Assembly (NCBI GenBank): GCA_018674025.1
Contig: JABHBC010000172.1
Span: 1 to 10,121, forward strand
DNA: 10,121 nt
From: Flavobacteriaceae bacterium
Lineage (GTDB): Bacteria > Bacteroidota > Bacteroidia > Flavobacteriales > Flavobacteriaceae
Direction: 5' to 3'
Shown here: positions 1-7,716 of the stretch, in pieces
Numbering within the stretch: the first letter of the stretch is position 1
How the letters are laid out: each line of letters opens with the position of its first letter
Notes under the pieces: model-generated
What the model was told of the DNA's origin: nothing
The model's database searches: none
The model's input: the letters and a program-made list of their open reading frames with translations, nothing else
Position numbers and translations under genes: made by a program

Positions 1-686
1 ATATTAAAGCCTTATCTAAAGTTGCAAAGACAAATAATATCCTCTTTGCTGTTGACAATACTTTTGCAACACCATACATACAAACTCCATTAGATTTAGG
101 GGCTGACATAGTAATGCATTCAGCAACTAAGTATCTAGGTGGGCACAGTGATGTTGTCATGGGCGCACTTGTGGTTAACAATAGCTCTTTGGCAGAGAAA
201 TTATACTTTATCCAAAATGCCAGTGGTGCCATTCCGGGACCTCAAGATAGTTTTTTGGTTTTACGTGGAATAAAAACTTTGCACATTAGAATGCAAAGGC
301 ATTGTGAAAATGCTAAGATGATTGCAGATTTTTTAAATGAACACCCCAAAGTTGAAAAAGTATATTGGCCTGGACTCACAAATCATAAAAACCATTCTAT
401 TGCCAAGAGTCAGATGAATGATTTTGGTGGGATGATTTCTTTTACTTCTAAGAATAACGACTACGACGAAACTATACGAATTCTAGAAAGATTAAAAATA
501 TTTACTCTTGCTGAATCCTTGGGAGGAGTTGAATCTCTTTCGGGTCATCCAGCGAGTATGACTCACGCAAGTATTCCGAAACTTGAAAGGGAAAAATCGG
601 GTGTTGTAGATTCACTTATAAGGCTTAGTGTAGGAATTGAAGATATTTCTGATTTAATTCAAGACTTGAAACAGGCTCTTGAATAG
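1..686 (+). CDS. Cystathionine gamma-synthase/gamma-lyase family PLP enzyme, 5' truncated
   Basis: This is the C-terminal part of a fold-type I PLP enzyme of the trans-sulfuration (Cys/Met metabolism) family. Reading from base 3 there is an uninterrupted frame of 227 residues; the start lies outside the window, so the internal ATG at 114 is not the real start. The visible part opens within the PLP-binding domain. Residues VDNTF (about 17-21 of the fragment) carry the Asp that contacts the PLP ring nitrogen, and SATKYLGGHSD (about 40-50) carries the Schiff-base Lys43. Near the C-terminus ESLSGHPASMTHAS and LIRLSVGIED are family hallmarks, the latter with the Arg that binds the substrate carboxylate. 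Family members are about 380-400 residues, so roughly 150-170 are missing. It acts in the cytoplasm in methionine/cysteine interconversion. Family membership is clear, but synthase (metB), gamma-lyase or a related activity cannot be separated from this fragment. Confidence 0.93.
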   Translation, partial: IKALSKVAKTNNILFAVDNTFATPYIQTPLDLGADIVMHSATKYLGGHSDVVMGALVVNNSSLAEKLYFIQNASGAIPGPQDSFLVLRGIKTLHIRMQRHCENAKMIADFLNEHPKVEKVYWPGLTNHKNHSIAKSQMNDFGGMISFTSKNNDYDETIRILERLKIFTLAESLGGVESLSGHPASMTHASIPKLEREKSGVVDSLIRLSVGIEDISDLIQDLKQALE

Positions 687-694
687 ATTTTTTT
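657..694 (+). terminator. Intrinsic terminator at the 3' end of the trans-sulfuration gene
   Basis: The arms ATTCAAGA (657-664) and TCTTGAAT (677-684) are perfectly complementary. Inside them CTTG (665-668) pairs with CAGG (672-675, one G-T wobble) around an AAA loop, leaving C676 bulged. Three bases after the stem comes a run of seven T (688-694). The hairpin covers the last codons and enters the stop codon (684-686). This is a standard Rho-independent layout with more G-C pairs than the local background would give, so it probably ends transcription before gdhA. Confidence 0.6.
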
Positions 695-797
695 ATTAAT
701 ATGACAATATTATTAGTGATTAATGTAATATATTTATTAAATCATTATTTTTATATAGAGATTAATCAAAATATTATAATTTAAAGTCAAATATGTT

Positions 798-2141
798 ATG
801 CAAGATAAAATAAACGGATTTTTAGATTTAGTACGTGAAAGAAATGGAAATGAACCTGAATTTATGCAAGCAGTTGAAGAAGTTGCAGAAACTGTAATTC
901 CTTACATAGTAAATAAAGACATATATCACGGAAAAAATATTTTACTAAGAATGGTTGAACCTGAAAGAGTAATATCATTTAGGGTTTGTTGGGTTGATGA
1001 TCAAGGAGAGATTCAAGTAAATAGAGGATATAGAGTTCAAATGAACTCAGCAATTGGTCCTTACAAAGGAGGTTTAAGGTTTCATCCAACTGTTGATTTG
1101 AGTATACTTAAGTTTTTAGCTTTTGAACAAGTTTTTAAAAATAGTCTTACCACATTGCCAATGGGAGGTGGAAAAGGAGGAAGTGATTTTGATCCAAAAG
1201 GAAAAAGTGATAATGAGATTATGAGATGTTGTCATTCATTTATGAGTGAGTTATTTAGACATATCGGTCCAAATACAGATGTTCCTGCAGGTGATATTGG
1301 TGTTGGAGGAAGAGAAATTGGATACTTATTTGGTAAATACAAAAAATTAAGTAACGAATTTACTGGAGTTTTAACAGGTAAAGGAGTTTCTTGGGGAGGT
1401 TCGTTAATTCGACCAGAGGCTACGGGTTATGGAACAGTATATTTTGCCCAAAATATGTTAGCTACTAAAGGAGATGATTTAACAAATAAAACTGTTGTTA
1501 TTTCTGGTTCAGGAAATGTTGCACAGTTTGCAGCTGAAAAATCAATTCAGTTAGGAGCAAAAGTTCTTACAATGTCTGATTCTTCTGGTTATATTTATGA
1601 TTCTGAAGGAATAGATGATGAAAAACTAAAACACATAATGAATCTTAAAAACGTTCAAAGAAAGCGAATCAGCGAATACTGTATTAAATATCCAAACAGT
1701 GAGTTTGTTAAAGGAAAAACTCCATGGGCTACAAAATGTGACATAGCTCTTCCATGTGCTACACAAAATGAATTAGATTTAAACGATGCTAAGGTATTAC
1801 TTAAAAATGGATGTATTTGTGTAAGTGAGGGAGCTAATATGCCATCCACTAAGGATGCAGTTCATGAATTTCAAAAAGCTAAAATTTTATTTGCTCCTGG
1901 GAAAGCTTCCAATGCCGGAGGAGTTGCAACATCAGGTTTAGAAATGACTCAAAATTCTCTTAGATATAATTGGTCTAGAGAAGAAGTAGATAAAAAACTA
2001 AAGGACATAATGATGGATATTCATGATTCTTGTATTGAATATGGTTCTGATGACAATGGCTATGTTGACTATGTAAAAGGAGCTAATATAGCTGGTTTTG
2101 TCAAGGTTGCTGACGCCATGTTAGCTCAGGGTATAGTTTAG
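798..2141 (+). CDS. gdhA: NADP-specific glutamate dehydrogenase
   Basis: This cytoplasmic enzyme reductively aminates 2-oxoglutarate with ammonium to give L-glutamate, a main ammonium assimilation step. The 447-residue length equals that typical of bacterial hexameric GdhA. Visible motifs, in order, are the substrate-binding IGPYKGGLRFHP (86-97), LPMGGGKGGSDFDPKG (120-135) with catalytic Lys126, PAGDIGVGGRE (163-173) with catalytic Asp166, the domain junction PEATGYG (206-212), and the Rossmann dinucleotide motif GSGNVA (237-242). SDSSG (260-264) follows the second strand of the nucleotide domain, where NADP-type enzymes carry small polar residues rather than the acidic residue of NAD enzymes. 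SNAGGVATSGLEM (371-383) is the conserved late motif. The start at 798 gives the expected N-terminus; the ATG at 793 is out of frame. It lies between two predicted terminators, so it is probably a single-gene transcript. NADP preference is inferred from the motif and length class. Confidence 0.97.
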   Translation: MQDKINGFLDLVRERNGNEPEFMQAVEEVAETVIPYIVNKDIYHGKNILLRMVEPERVISFRVCWVDDQGEIQVNRGYRVQMNSAIGPYKGGLRFHPTVDLSILKFLAFEQVFKNSLTTLPMGGGKGGSDFDPKGKSDNEIMRCCHSFMSELFRHIGPNTDVPAGDIGVGGREIGYLFGKYKKLSNEFTGVLTGKGVSWGGSLIRPEATGYGTVYFAQNMLATKGDDLTNKTVVISGSGNVAQFAAEKSIQLGAKVLTMSDSSGYIYDSEGIDDEKLKHIMNLKNVQRKRISEYCIKYPNSEFVKGKTPWATKCDIALPCATQNELDLNDAKVLLKNGCICVSEGANMPSTKDAVHEFQKAKILFAPGKASNAGGVATSGLEMTQNSLRYNWSREEVDKKLKDIMMDIHDSCIEYGSDDNGYVDYVKGANIAGFVKVADAMLAQGIV

Positions 2142-2155
2142 TTTTATATTATTAT

Positions 2156-2206
2156 ATTATAATGATATATTTGTCGTTCTTATAGATATATCATTATAAT
2201 TTTTTT
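2156..2206 (+). terminator. Intrinsic terminator after gdhA, abutting the porZ start
   Basis: A perfect 15-base inverted repeat lies at 2156-2170 and 2186-2200, with ATAATGATATAT in the left arm and its complement in the right. As RNA the stem can extend four more pairs inward (two of them G-U), leaving a loop of about seven bases at 2175-2181. It is followed at once by seven T (2200-2206). The stem is almost all A-T, with a single G-C pair in the perfect part, so its strength relies on length. Position just after the gdhA stop and the T-run support a terminator. The porZ ATG begins only two bases after the T-run, so the same hairpin could instead act as a leader element for porZ. Confidence 0.6.
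2166..2173 (+). promoter_or_regulatory. Candidate Bacteroidota -7 promoter element for porZ
   Basis: TATATTTG is an exact match to the Bacteroidota -7 consensus TAnnTTTG. It lies 34 bases before the porZ ATG, inside the terminator hairpin. No exact -33 TTTG is visible at the usual distance; only a TTTT at 2142-2145, with a 20-base spacer, comes close. In DNA this AT-rich the -7 match alone could be chance, so the call rests mainly on position. Confidence 0.4.
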
Positions 2207-2207
2207 C

Positions 2208-4535
2208 ATGAAATTTATTGCCGTTCTTTTTTTTTCAATGTTGAGTATACCTTTTTGTTTTTCTCAAAACTGGAATGGGCACTATTCTTATCACAATTCA
2301 ATTGATACTTCAATTGGAAATGGAAAAATATTTACTGCATCAGAAAACTCAATTTATATTTACTCAACTCAAGACGATCAACTAAATACAATTACGACTA
2401 TTGATGGTTTGTCTGGAGATTTTATTTCAAATATTTACTACAGTCCTAATTTTAATAAACTAATAATTGGATATGAAAACGGTCTAATTCAAATTGTTGA
2501 TTTTAATAATGATAATATAATAACTGTCTACGACATAATTGAAAAGACTACAATACCACCCAATAAAAAAAAGATAAATGAACTAACACAGCAGGGAAAT
2601 ATTATTTATATATCAACTGATTATGGGATTTCATTATACAACTTAAATTCATTAGAATTTGGAGATAGTTTATTCATAGGAGAAGCCGGAACACAACAAC
2701 AAGTAAATCAGACAATAATTAATGATAATTTTTTATACGCTGTATTGCCAGATTTTGGTGGGATAAAAAGAGTTAGTCTAGATTTAGATATAATCAACTT
2801 TCAAAACTGGGAGCCTATTTATGCAGGAGATTATGATTTTATATTAAACATAAATGATAGTTTTATTTTTACTAATGAAAACAGTGTTTTTTTATCTGAT
2901 AATGGGACATTTAGTCAAGTAATTTCTTTACCTCAACTGATTAAAAAAATTATTATAAATGAAGGTAAAATAATAATTACTACAGAACAAAAAGTTTTTA
3001 TTTATGATACCAATTTTAACTTAATAAACAGTTCAATTATAAGTAGTGATTTTAATACTAATTTTAACAGTTCACAATTATATAATAATTATGTTTATGT
3101 AGCCACATCTACACACGGACTGCTTAAAATTAACATTAATAATAATCAACAACATTACTCAATATTACCAGTCGGACCTCTTTACAATAATGTCTTTTCA
3201 ATTAGTTCTTTATATGGGAATCTTTGGGCTACTTTTGGGGATTATACCTCTACTTATAATCCATATCCATTGTCAAGAAAAGGGGTTAGTCATTTGTCTG
3301 ACGGATATTGGAATAATACAAGTTTTGATAGTATTCCTGAAAATGCGGTAAATTTAAATAATATTTCTATAAACCCATTTAACTTGGATAATGTATTTAT
3401 TAGTTCATATCACGGAGGGTTATTAGAAATTTCCGAAGAATCTTTAAGTTTATTTGATCAATCAAATAGTGGTCTAGAGTCTTTAATTTCAAATGATACC
3501 AACTATAATAGTGTTAGAATTTCGGGAAGTAATTTTGATGACTCAGGTACTTTATGGCTAATGAATTCTAGAGTAGACAACCCTTTGAAGTCTTTTAACC
3601 TAAACACAAGTCAATGGTCAAGTTATGATTTTACTCAAATTATCCCTGATGGATTTAATGATGAACTTGGATTTAGTGATATTGTAATTGGATCAAATGG
3701 AACAAAATGGATTGGAGGTTTAAATTCTGGGTTAATAGGGTTTAATGAAAATTCAGGAAATCCATTGTTAAAAAGAATAAATGATAATGATATTGGAAAT
3801 TTACCTTCACCTTATGTCAAAAGTCTAGCAATGGATAACAATAATCATTTGTGGATAGGAACCATCAAGGGACTTAGAGTTTTATATAATACTTCAAATT
3901 TCTTTGATGTTAATGTCTCTACACAACAAATAGTTATCGAAGAGGATGGTATTTATAAAGAACTTTTAGAACAGCAATTTATTTCTGATATTAAAGTAGA
4001 TGGATCAAATAACAAATGGGTAGGAACAATTGGTTCTGGATTATTTTACTTTTCACAAAATGGGCAACAAACTATCTATCATTTTACTAAGAATAATTCT
4101 CCATTACCTTCCAATAATATTAATGACATTGCATTAGATTTTGTAAATGGTCTTGTATTTATTGCTACAGACAAAGGGCTGGTGTCATTTGATTCAGGGG
4201 GATCAACTACAAGTTCTACACTGGACGAATCTTATGTTTATCCTAATCCGGTCCGCCCATCTTTTAACATGAATATTGACAAGATCAAAATTTCAGGAAT
4301 TACAGATGATATTAATATAAAAATCACAGATATTTCAGGGAATCTTGTTGCTGAAGCAAATTCAAATGTAAATAATAGATATAATGGGTTTAATTTAGAA
4401 ATTGATGGTGGTGTTGCTTATTGGAATGGAAAAAATTTAGCTAATAATTCTGTTTCTTCGGGTGTTTATATTGTTATGCTTTCAGACCTTGAAAGTTATG
4501 AAACAAAAATTTTAAAAATTATGATAATTAGATAA
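2208..4535 (+). CDS. porZ: PorZ-like T9SS attachment-complex protein (beta-propeller plus C-terminal sorting-type domain)
   Basis: A 775-residue exported protein. Residues 1-19 form a signal peptide with a hydrophobic core and a likely cut before Gln20. Much of residues 30-660 is a series of propeller blades of the two-component-regulator-propeller type, clearest at 83-98 (IIGYENGLIQIVD), 132-146, 499-511 (TKWIGGLNSGLIG), 547-560 (HLWIGTIKGLRVL), 603-616 (KWVGTIGSGLFYF) and 649-661. A C-terminal immunoglobulin-like domain begins at YPNPVRP (678-684) and ends with SSGVYIVMLSD (750-760), resembling the T9SS type A sorting domain. Size and architecture match PorZ of Porphyromonas gingivalis, which works at the cell surface with PorU, PorV and PorQ to process and attach T9SS cargo to lipopolysaccharide; that role is known for the family and inferred here. 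The recO start overlaps its stop by one base. An alternative is a generic T9SS-secreted propeller protein, but the length and the recO linkage favour PorZ. Confidence 0.82.
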   Translation: MKFIAVLFFSMLSIPFCFSQNWNGHYSYHNSIDTSIGNGKIFTASENSIYIYSTQDDQLNTITTIDGLSGDFISNIYYSPNFNKLIIGYENGLIQIVDFNNDNIITVYDIIEKTTIPPNKKKINELTQQGNIIYISTDYGISLYNLNSLEFGDSLFIGEAGTQQQVNQTIINDNFLYAVLPDFGGIKRVSLDLDIINFQNWEPIYAGDYDFILNINDSFIFTNENSVFLSDNGTFSQVISLPQLIKKIIINEGKIIITTEQKVFIYDTNFNLINSSIISSDFNTNFNSSQLYNNYVYVATSTHGLLKININNNQQHYSILPVGPLYNNVFSISSLYGNLWATFGDYTSTYNPYPLSRKGVSHLSDGYWNNTSFDSIPENAVNLNNISINPFNLDNVFISSYHGGLLEISEESLSLFDQSNSGLESLISNDTNYNSVRISGSNFDDSGTLWLMNSRVDNPLKSFNLNTSQWSSYDFTQIIPDGFNDELGFSDIVIGSNGTKWIGGLNSGLIGFNENSGNPLLKRINDNDIGNLPSPYVKSLAMDNNNHLWIGTIKGLRVLYNTSNFFDVNVSTQQIVIEEDGIYKELLEQQFISDIKVDGSNNKWVGTIGSGLFYFSQNGQQTIYHFTKNNSPLPSNNINDIALDFVNGLVFIATDKGLVSFDSGGSTTSSTLDESYVYPNPVRPSFNMNIDKIKISGITDDINIKITDISGNLVAEANSNVNNRYNGFNLEIDGGVAYWNGKNLANNSVSSGVYIVMLSDLESYETKILKIMIIR

Positions 4536-5257
4536 TGTTAGTATCAAGTTCCGCTATAGTACTCTCCAAAGTTCGTTATCAGGATAATGACCTAATTATT
4601 AAATGTCTTACAAGAGATTTAGGGGTAGTATCTTATATGGTTAAAAATATTTCAGTCTCAAAGAAAAGTAAAAACAAATTCGCCTTCTTTCAACTTTTAA
4701 ATATTCTTGATTTAGAAACTAATTTTAATCCAAATAGATCAATTCAATATATTAAAGATTTAAAAATCAAATATAGTTTCAAATCTCTTCATACTAATAT
4801 TTACAAGAGCTCTGTAGTTATGTTTTTATCTGAAATATTATCTACAATTATACATAATGAAATTGAAGATGTAGAGTTATTTGATTTTATTGAAGCCTCT
4901 CTTATTTGGTATGATCAGTCTGAAGATAGTTCAGCTTTTTACTTAATCTTTTTAATGAAAATAACTAACTATTTGGGCTTTTATCCAGACTGTACTAATA
5001 TGCATTATGATTATTTTAATTTAGAAGAGGGACTTTTTGAAAATTCAAAAAATAGTAAGTATGTAATCAGTGGTGATGACTTAGTTTTATTCAAAACAAT
5101 TTTAGGCATAAAATTTGATAGTAACAAGTTACCATTTATAGATAAGCTAAAGAAAAAAGATATATTAAAAAATATTTTAATTTACTATAAATTGCATGTA
5201 GATGGATTTAAAGACCCAAAGTCTTTAAAAGTATTAAATCAAATTTTTGCAGATTAA
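4535..5257 (+). CDS. recO: DNA repair protein RecO
   Basis: A 240-residue cytoplasmic recombination mediator. In the RecFOR pathway RecO binds single-stranded DNA and SSB, anneals strands and, with RecR, helps load RecA at gaps. The N-terminus shows the family OB-fold pattern: SSSAIVLSKVRYQDNDLI (4-21), where the usual conserved start is a short strand, then a RY.DNDLI turn, then CLTRDLGVVSYMVKNI (24-39). The helical C-terminal domain includes TNYLGFYPDC (144-153) and YFNLEEGLFE (160-169), a pattern typical of Bacteroidota RecO. Length is normal (about 230-250). Only two cysteines are present (24 and 153), so the four-Cys zinc site of some RecO proteins is absent. The ATG shares one base with the porZ stop, and its own stop shares one base with the next start, implying translational coupling in a common transcript. 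Confidence 0.9.
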   Translation: MLVSSSAIVLSKVRYQDNDLIIKCLTRDLGVVSYMVKNISVSKKSKNKFAFFQLLNILDLETNFNPNRSIQYIKDLKIKYSFKSLHTNIYKSSVVMFLSEILSTIIHNEIEDVELFDFIEASLIWYDQSEDSSAFYLIFLMKITNYLGFYPDCTNMHYDYFNLEEGLFENSKNSKYVISGDDLVLFKTILGIKFDSNKLPFIDKLKKKDILKNILIYYKLHVDGFKDPKSLKVLNQIFAD

Positions 5258-7707
5258 TGAAAATAGTGTTCAGTTTTATAATTTTTACATTTTCTCTTTT
5301 GGTTTCATCTCAGGAAATTTATGTTTTAGATGAAGTAACAATGGAGCCAATCTCAGGAGCTCTTTTGTATGAGGAACTCAATGGTGGAGTTAAAAAAGGG
5401 ACCATGTCAGATATAAACGGTGCCGTTTCTCTTTCAGCATTTGAAAATGCCAATTTTATTACAATATCTCACATTTCGTATTTAAATAGAACATTAGAGT
5501 TTAGTAATATTACAGGGAATATTTTGTTAAAACCTGATTCAAACAATTTAGATGAAATTGTTATTTCAGCTTCCAAATTCTCTCAAAATCTAAAAGAAAT
5601 ATCTCAAAGGGTAATATTTATCTCAACTGAAGATGTAGTATTAAGTAATCCTCAAACCAGTGCTGACTTGTTAAGTAGTAGTGGTAATGTGTATATCCAA
5701 AAAAGTCAATTAGGTGGAGGTAGCCCCATGATAAGAGGCTTTTCAACGAACAGATTAACATTATCTGTTGATGGTGTTAGATTAAACAACGCTATATTTA
5801 GAGGTGGCAACATACAGAATGTAATTTCAATTGACCCTTTTAATATTCAAAATACAGAAATCGTTCTTGGATCAAGCTCTGTTATTTATGGTAGTGATGC
5901 TATTGGTGGAGCTATGAACTTTCAAACAAAAAAACCTGTGTTTTCAGAATCAGATAGCATTTTTTTTAAACTTAACTCAACATCTAGAAATTCTAGTGCT
6001 AACAAAGAAAAAACTGCTCATATAGACTTTAATATAGGATTTGAAAATTTTGCCAGCCTTACTAGTTTTTCTTTTTCTGACTTTGATGATCTAAAAATGG
6101 GAGCTAATGGTCCCTCAGACTATCTAAGACCGGAGTATGTTCAGCAGGTAGATGGACAGGATGTTATTTTCTCTAATTCTGACCCAAGAATTCAAAAGCA
6201 TACTGGATATTCTCAGTTTAATTTTATGCAAAAATTTCTATTAAAAACTGATAAAACAGAATATGACTTAGGGGTTCATTATTCTTCAACTTCGAATATT
6301 CCAAGATACGATAGGTTAATTAGATACAACAATGACACTAACGAACTTCATTATGGTGAGTGGTATTATGGTCCACAAAAATGGCTTTTGATAAACTCTA
6401 GGATCACAAAAGAGAGTTTTAAATCTCCAATCTATGATAAATTAATCTTAACCACTGCATATCAAAAGTTTGACGAAAGTAGGTTTAGCAGAAAGATAAA
6501 TTCAAGTGATCAAAAAGAATTTAAAGAACAGGTCAATATTTTTTCTTTGAATTTGGATTTTGAAAAATCTTATGATGAGAAATCTTATTTTTCCTATGGT
6601 ATAGAGTATCTAAATAACAAAGTTAACTCCACGGCATACCTAAATAATATATCAAATGGCTCATTTTCATCTATAGCAACAAGATATCCTGATGACTCGA
6701 CATGGGAATCTCTTGCAAGTTATTTTACTTACAAGTACAAATCAAGTAAAGATTTAATTTTTCACTCTGGATTAAGGTATAGCCATCTAATTATTAATGC
6801 TGATTTATCAGCAAATAATTTATTCCATAATTTCCCTTTCTCTAATGCTAATCTTAATACAGGAGCGCTAACAGGAGCTTTAGGATTAAGTTGGGTTCAG
6901 AATGATACTTTTCAATGGAAGTTTAATTTGACAACAGCTTTCAGAGCTCCAAATATTGATGATATAGGAAAAATATTTGATTCAGCACCAGGTATAGTTG
7001 TTGTTCCAAATCCTGATTTAAAGCCCGAAAAATCATTTGGTGCTGAACTTGGAAGTTTAATAAGTGTTAACTCAAAAATCAATTTTGATTTTGCAGTTTA
7101 TTATACTCATTTATATAACAGTATGATTAGAAGTCCATTTAGTATGACTGTTGATTCAGATGATCCAAGTGGATCTTCAATCATTAATCAAATTAATTAT
7201 CATGGAGAGTTAAGTGACATTTATGCTATTCAAAATACTTCAAAATCATGGCTTTATGGTTTTGAAACTGGACTTAAGATAAATTTATCTGACAATTTTG
7301 ATTTTAAGACTCAATACAATTATTTAAATGGAGAACAGAGAGACATGGATGGCGCTGCAAATCTCCCTGTTCGACATGTTTCTCCACATTTTGGAAATAT
7401 CCATTTTATATATTCAAAAAATAAAACTAAAGTCGATCTATTTTTCAATTATAATTCAGAACTTTCATTTTCTCAACTCTCAAATTCTGAAAGAGACAAA
7501 CCTTACTTATATGCTACAGATGAAAATGGCAACCCATACTCTCCGTCTTGGCATACTTTAAATTTGAGAACTTTATATGAACTGGACAAAAACTTTCAAT
7601 TCACTGCTTCAATTGAAAACATCTCTAACAAGTTATATAGACCTTACTCCTCCGGAATATCAGCTCCTGGTATAAACTTTATATTTTCCGTAAATTACAG
7701 TTTATAG
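5257..7707 (+). CDS. TonB-dependent outer-membrane receptor, heme/hemoglobin-receptor-like
   Basis: An 816-residue outer-membrane active transporter energised by TonB-ExbB-ExbD. A signal peptide (1-18, SS before Gln19) is followed by a carboxypeptidase-regulatory-like domain (about 19-92), a TonB-box-like stretch DEIVISASK (99-107) and a plug domain (about 112-225). The plug includes GGGSPMIRGFSTNRLTLSVDG (153-173, typical RGF..NR..L.VDG) and VIYGSDAIGGAMNF (209-222). The rest is a beta-barrel rich in aromatic residues, ending in FIFSVNYSL. FRAP (562-565) and NPDLKPE (585-591) are the motif pair seen in HmuR/HemR heme receptors, and RHVSPHFG (706-713) also suits that group. However, no His lies between FRAP and NPDL, nor anywhere in the plug, so the heme substrate is not supported by ligand residues. 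Iron-complex or other uptake is possible. Its ATG overlaps the recO stop by one base; recX follows after 9 bases. Confidence 0.9.
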   Translation: MKIVFSFIIFTFSLLVSSQEIYVLDEVTMEPISGALLYEELNGGVKKGTMSDINGAVSLSAFENANFITISHISYLNRTLEFSNITGNILLKPDSNNLDEIVISASKFSQNLKEISQRVIFISTEDVVLSNPQTSADLLSSSGNVYIQKSQLGGGSPMIRGFSTNRLTLSVDGVRLNNAIFRGGNIQNVISIDPFNIQNTEIVLGSSSVIYGSDAIGGAMNFQTKKPVFSESDSIFFKLNSTSRNSSANKEKTAHIDFNIGFENFASLTSFSFSDFDDLKMGANGPSDYLRPEYVQQVDGQDVIFSNSDPRIQKHTGYSQFNFMQKFLLKTDKTEYDLGVHYSSTSNIPRYDRLIRYNNDTNELHYGEWYYGPQKWLLINSRITKESFKSPIYDKLILTTAYQKFDESRFSRKINSSDQKEFKEQVNIFSLNLDFEKSYDEKSYFSYGIEYLNNKVNSTAYLNNISNGSFSSIATRYPDDSTWESLASYFTYKYKSSKDLIFHSGLRYSHLIINADLSANNLFHNFPFSNANLNTGALTGALGLSWVQNDTFQWKFNLTTAFRAPNIDDIGKIFDSAPGIVVVPNPDLKPEKSFGAELGSLISVNSKINFDFAVYYTHLYNSMIRSPFSMTVDSDDPSGSSIINQINYHGELSDIYAIQNTSKSWLYGFETGLKINLSDNFDFKTQYNYLNGEQRDMDGAANLPVRHVSPHFGNIHFIYSKNKTKVDLFFNYNSELSFSQLSNSERDKPYLYATDENGNPYSPSWHTLNLRTLYELDKNFQFTASIENISNKLYRPYSSGISAPGINFIFSVNYSL

Positions 7708-7716
7708 ATAATATTT

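Noticed and set aside
687..797. Promoter for gdhA in the 111-base gap
   Set aside because: The gap is very AT-rich and must presumably hold a promoter if the upstream terminator works, but there is no exact TAnnTTTG. The nearest is TATATTTA at 729-736, without a -33 TTTG, so no site is called.
1655..1849. A 64-codon open frame on the minus strand inside gdhA
   Set aside because: It lies wholly within the strongly conserved gdhA coding sequence, its translation resembles no family I know, and it is the kind of antisense frame expected by chance.
2208..4535. porZ gene product as a hybrid two-component sensor, suggested by its propeller repeats
   Set aside because: No histidine kinase, receiver or transmembrane signalling segment follows the propeller; instead a signal peptide and a T9SS-type C-terminal domain frame it.
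7328..7561. A 77-codon open frame on the plus strand inside the heme-receptor-like gene
   Set aside because: It is a second frame over well-supported beta-barrel coding sequence, with no recognisable domain or start context.
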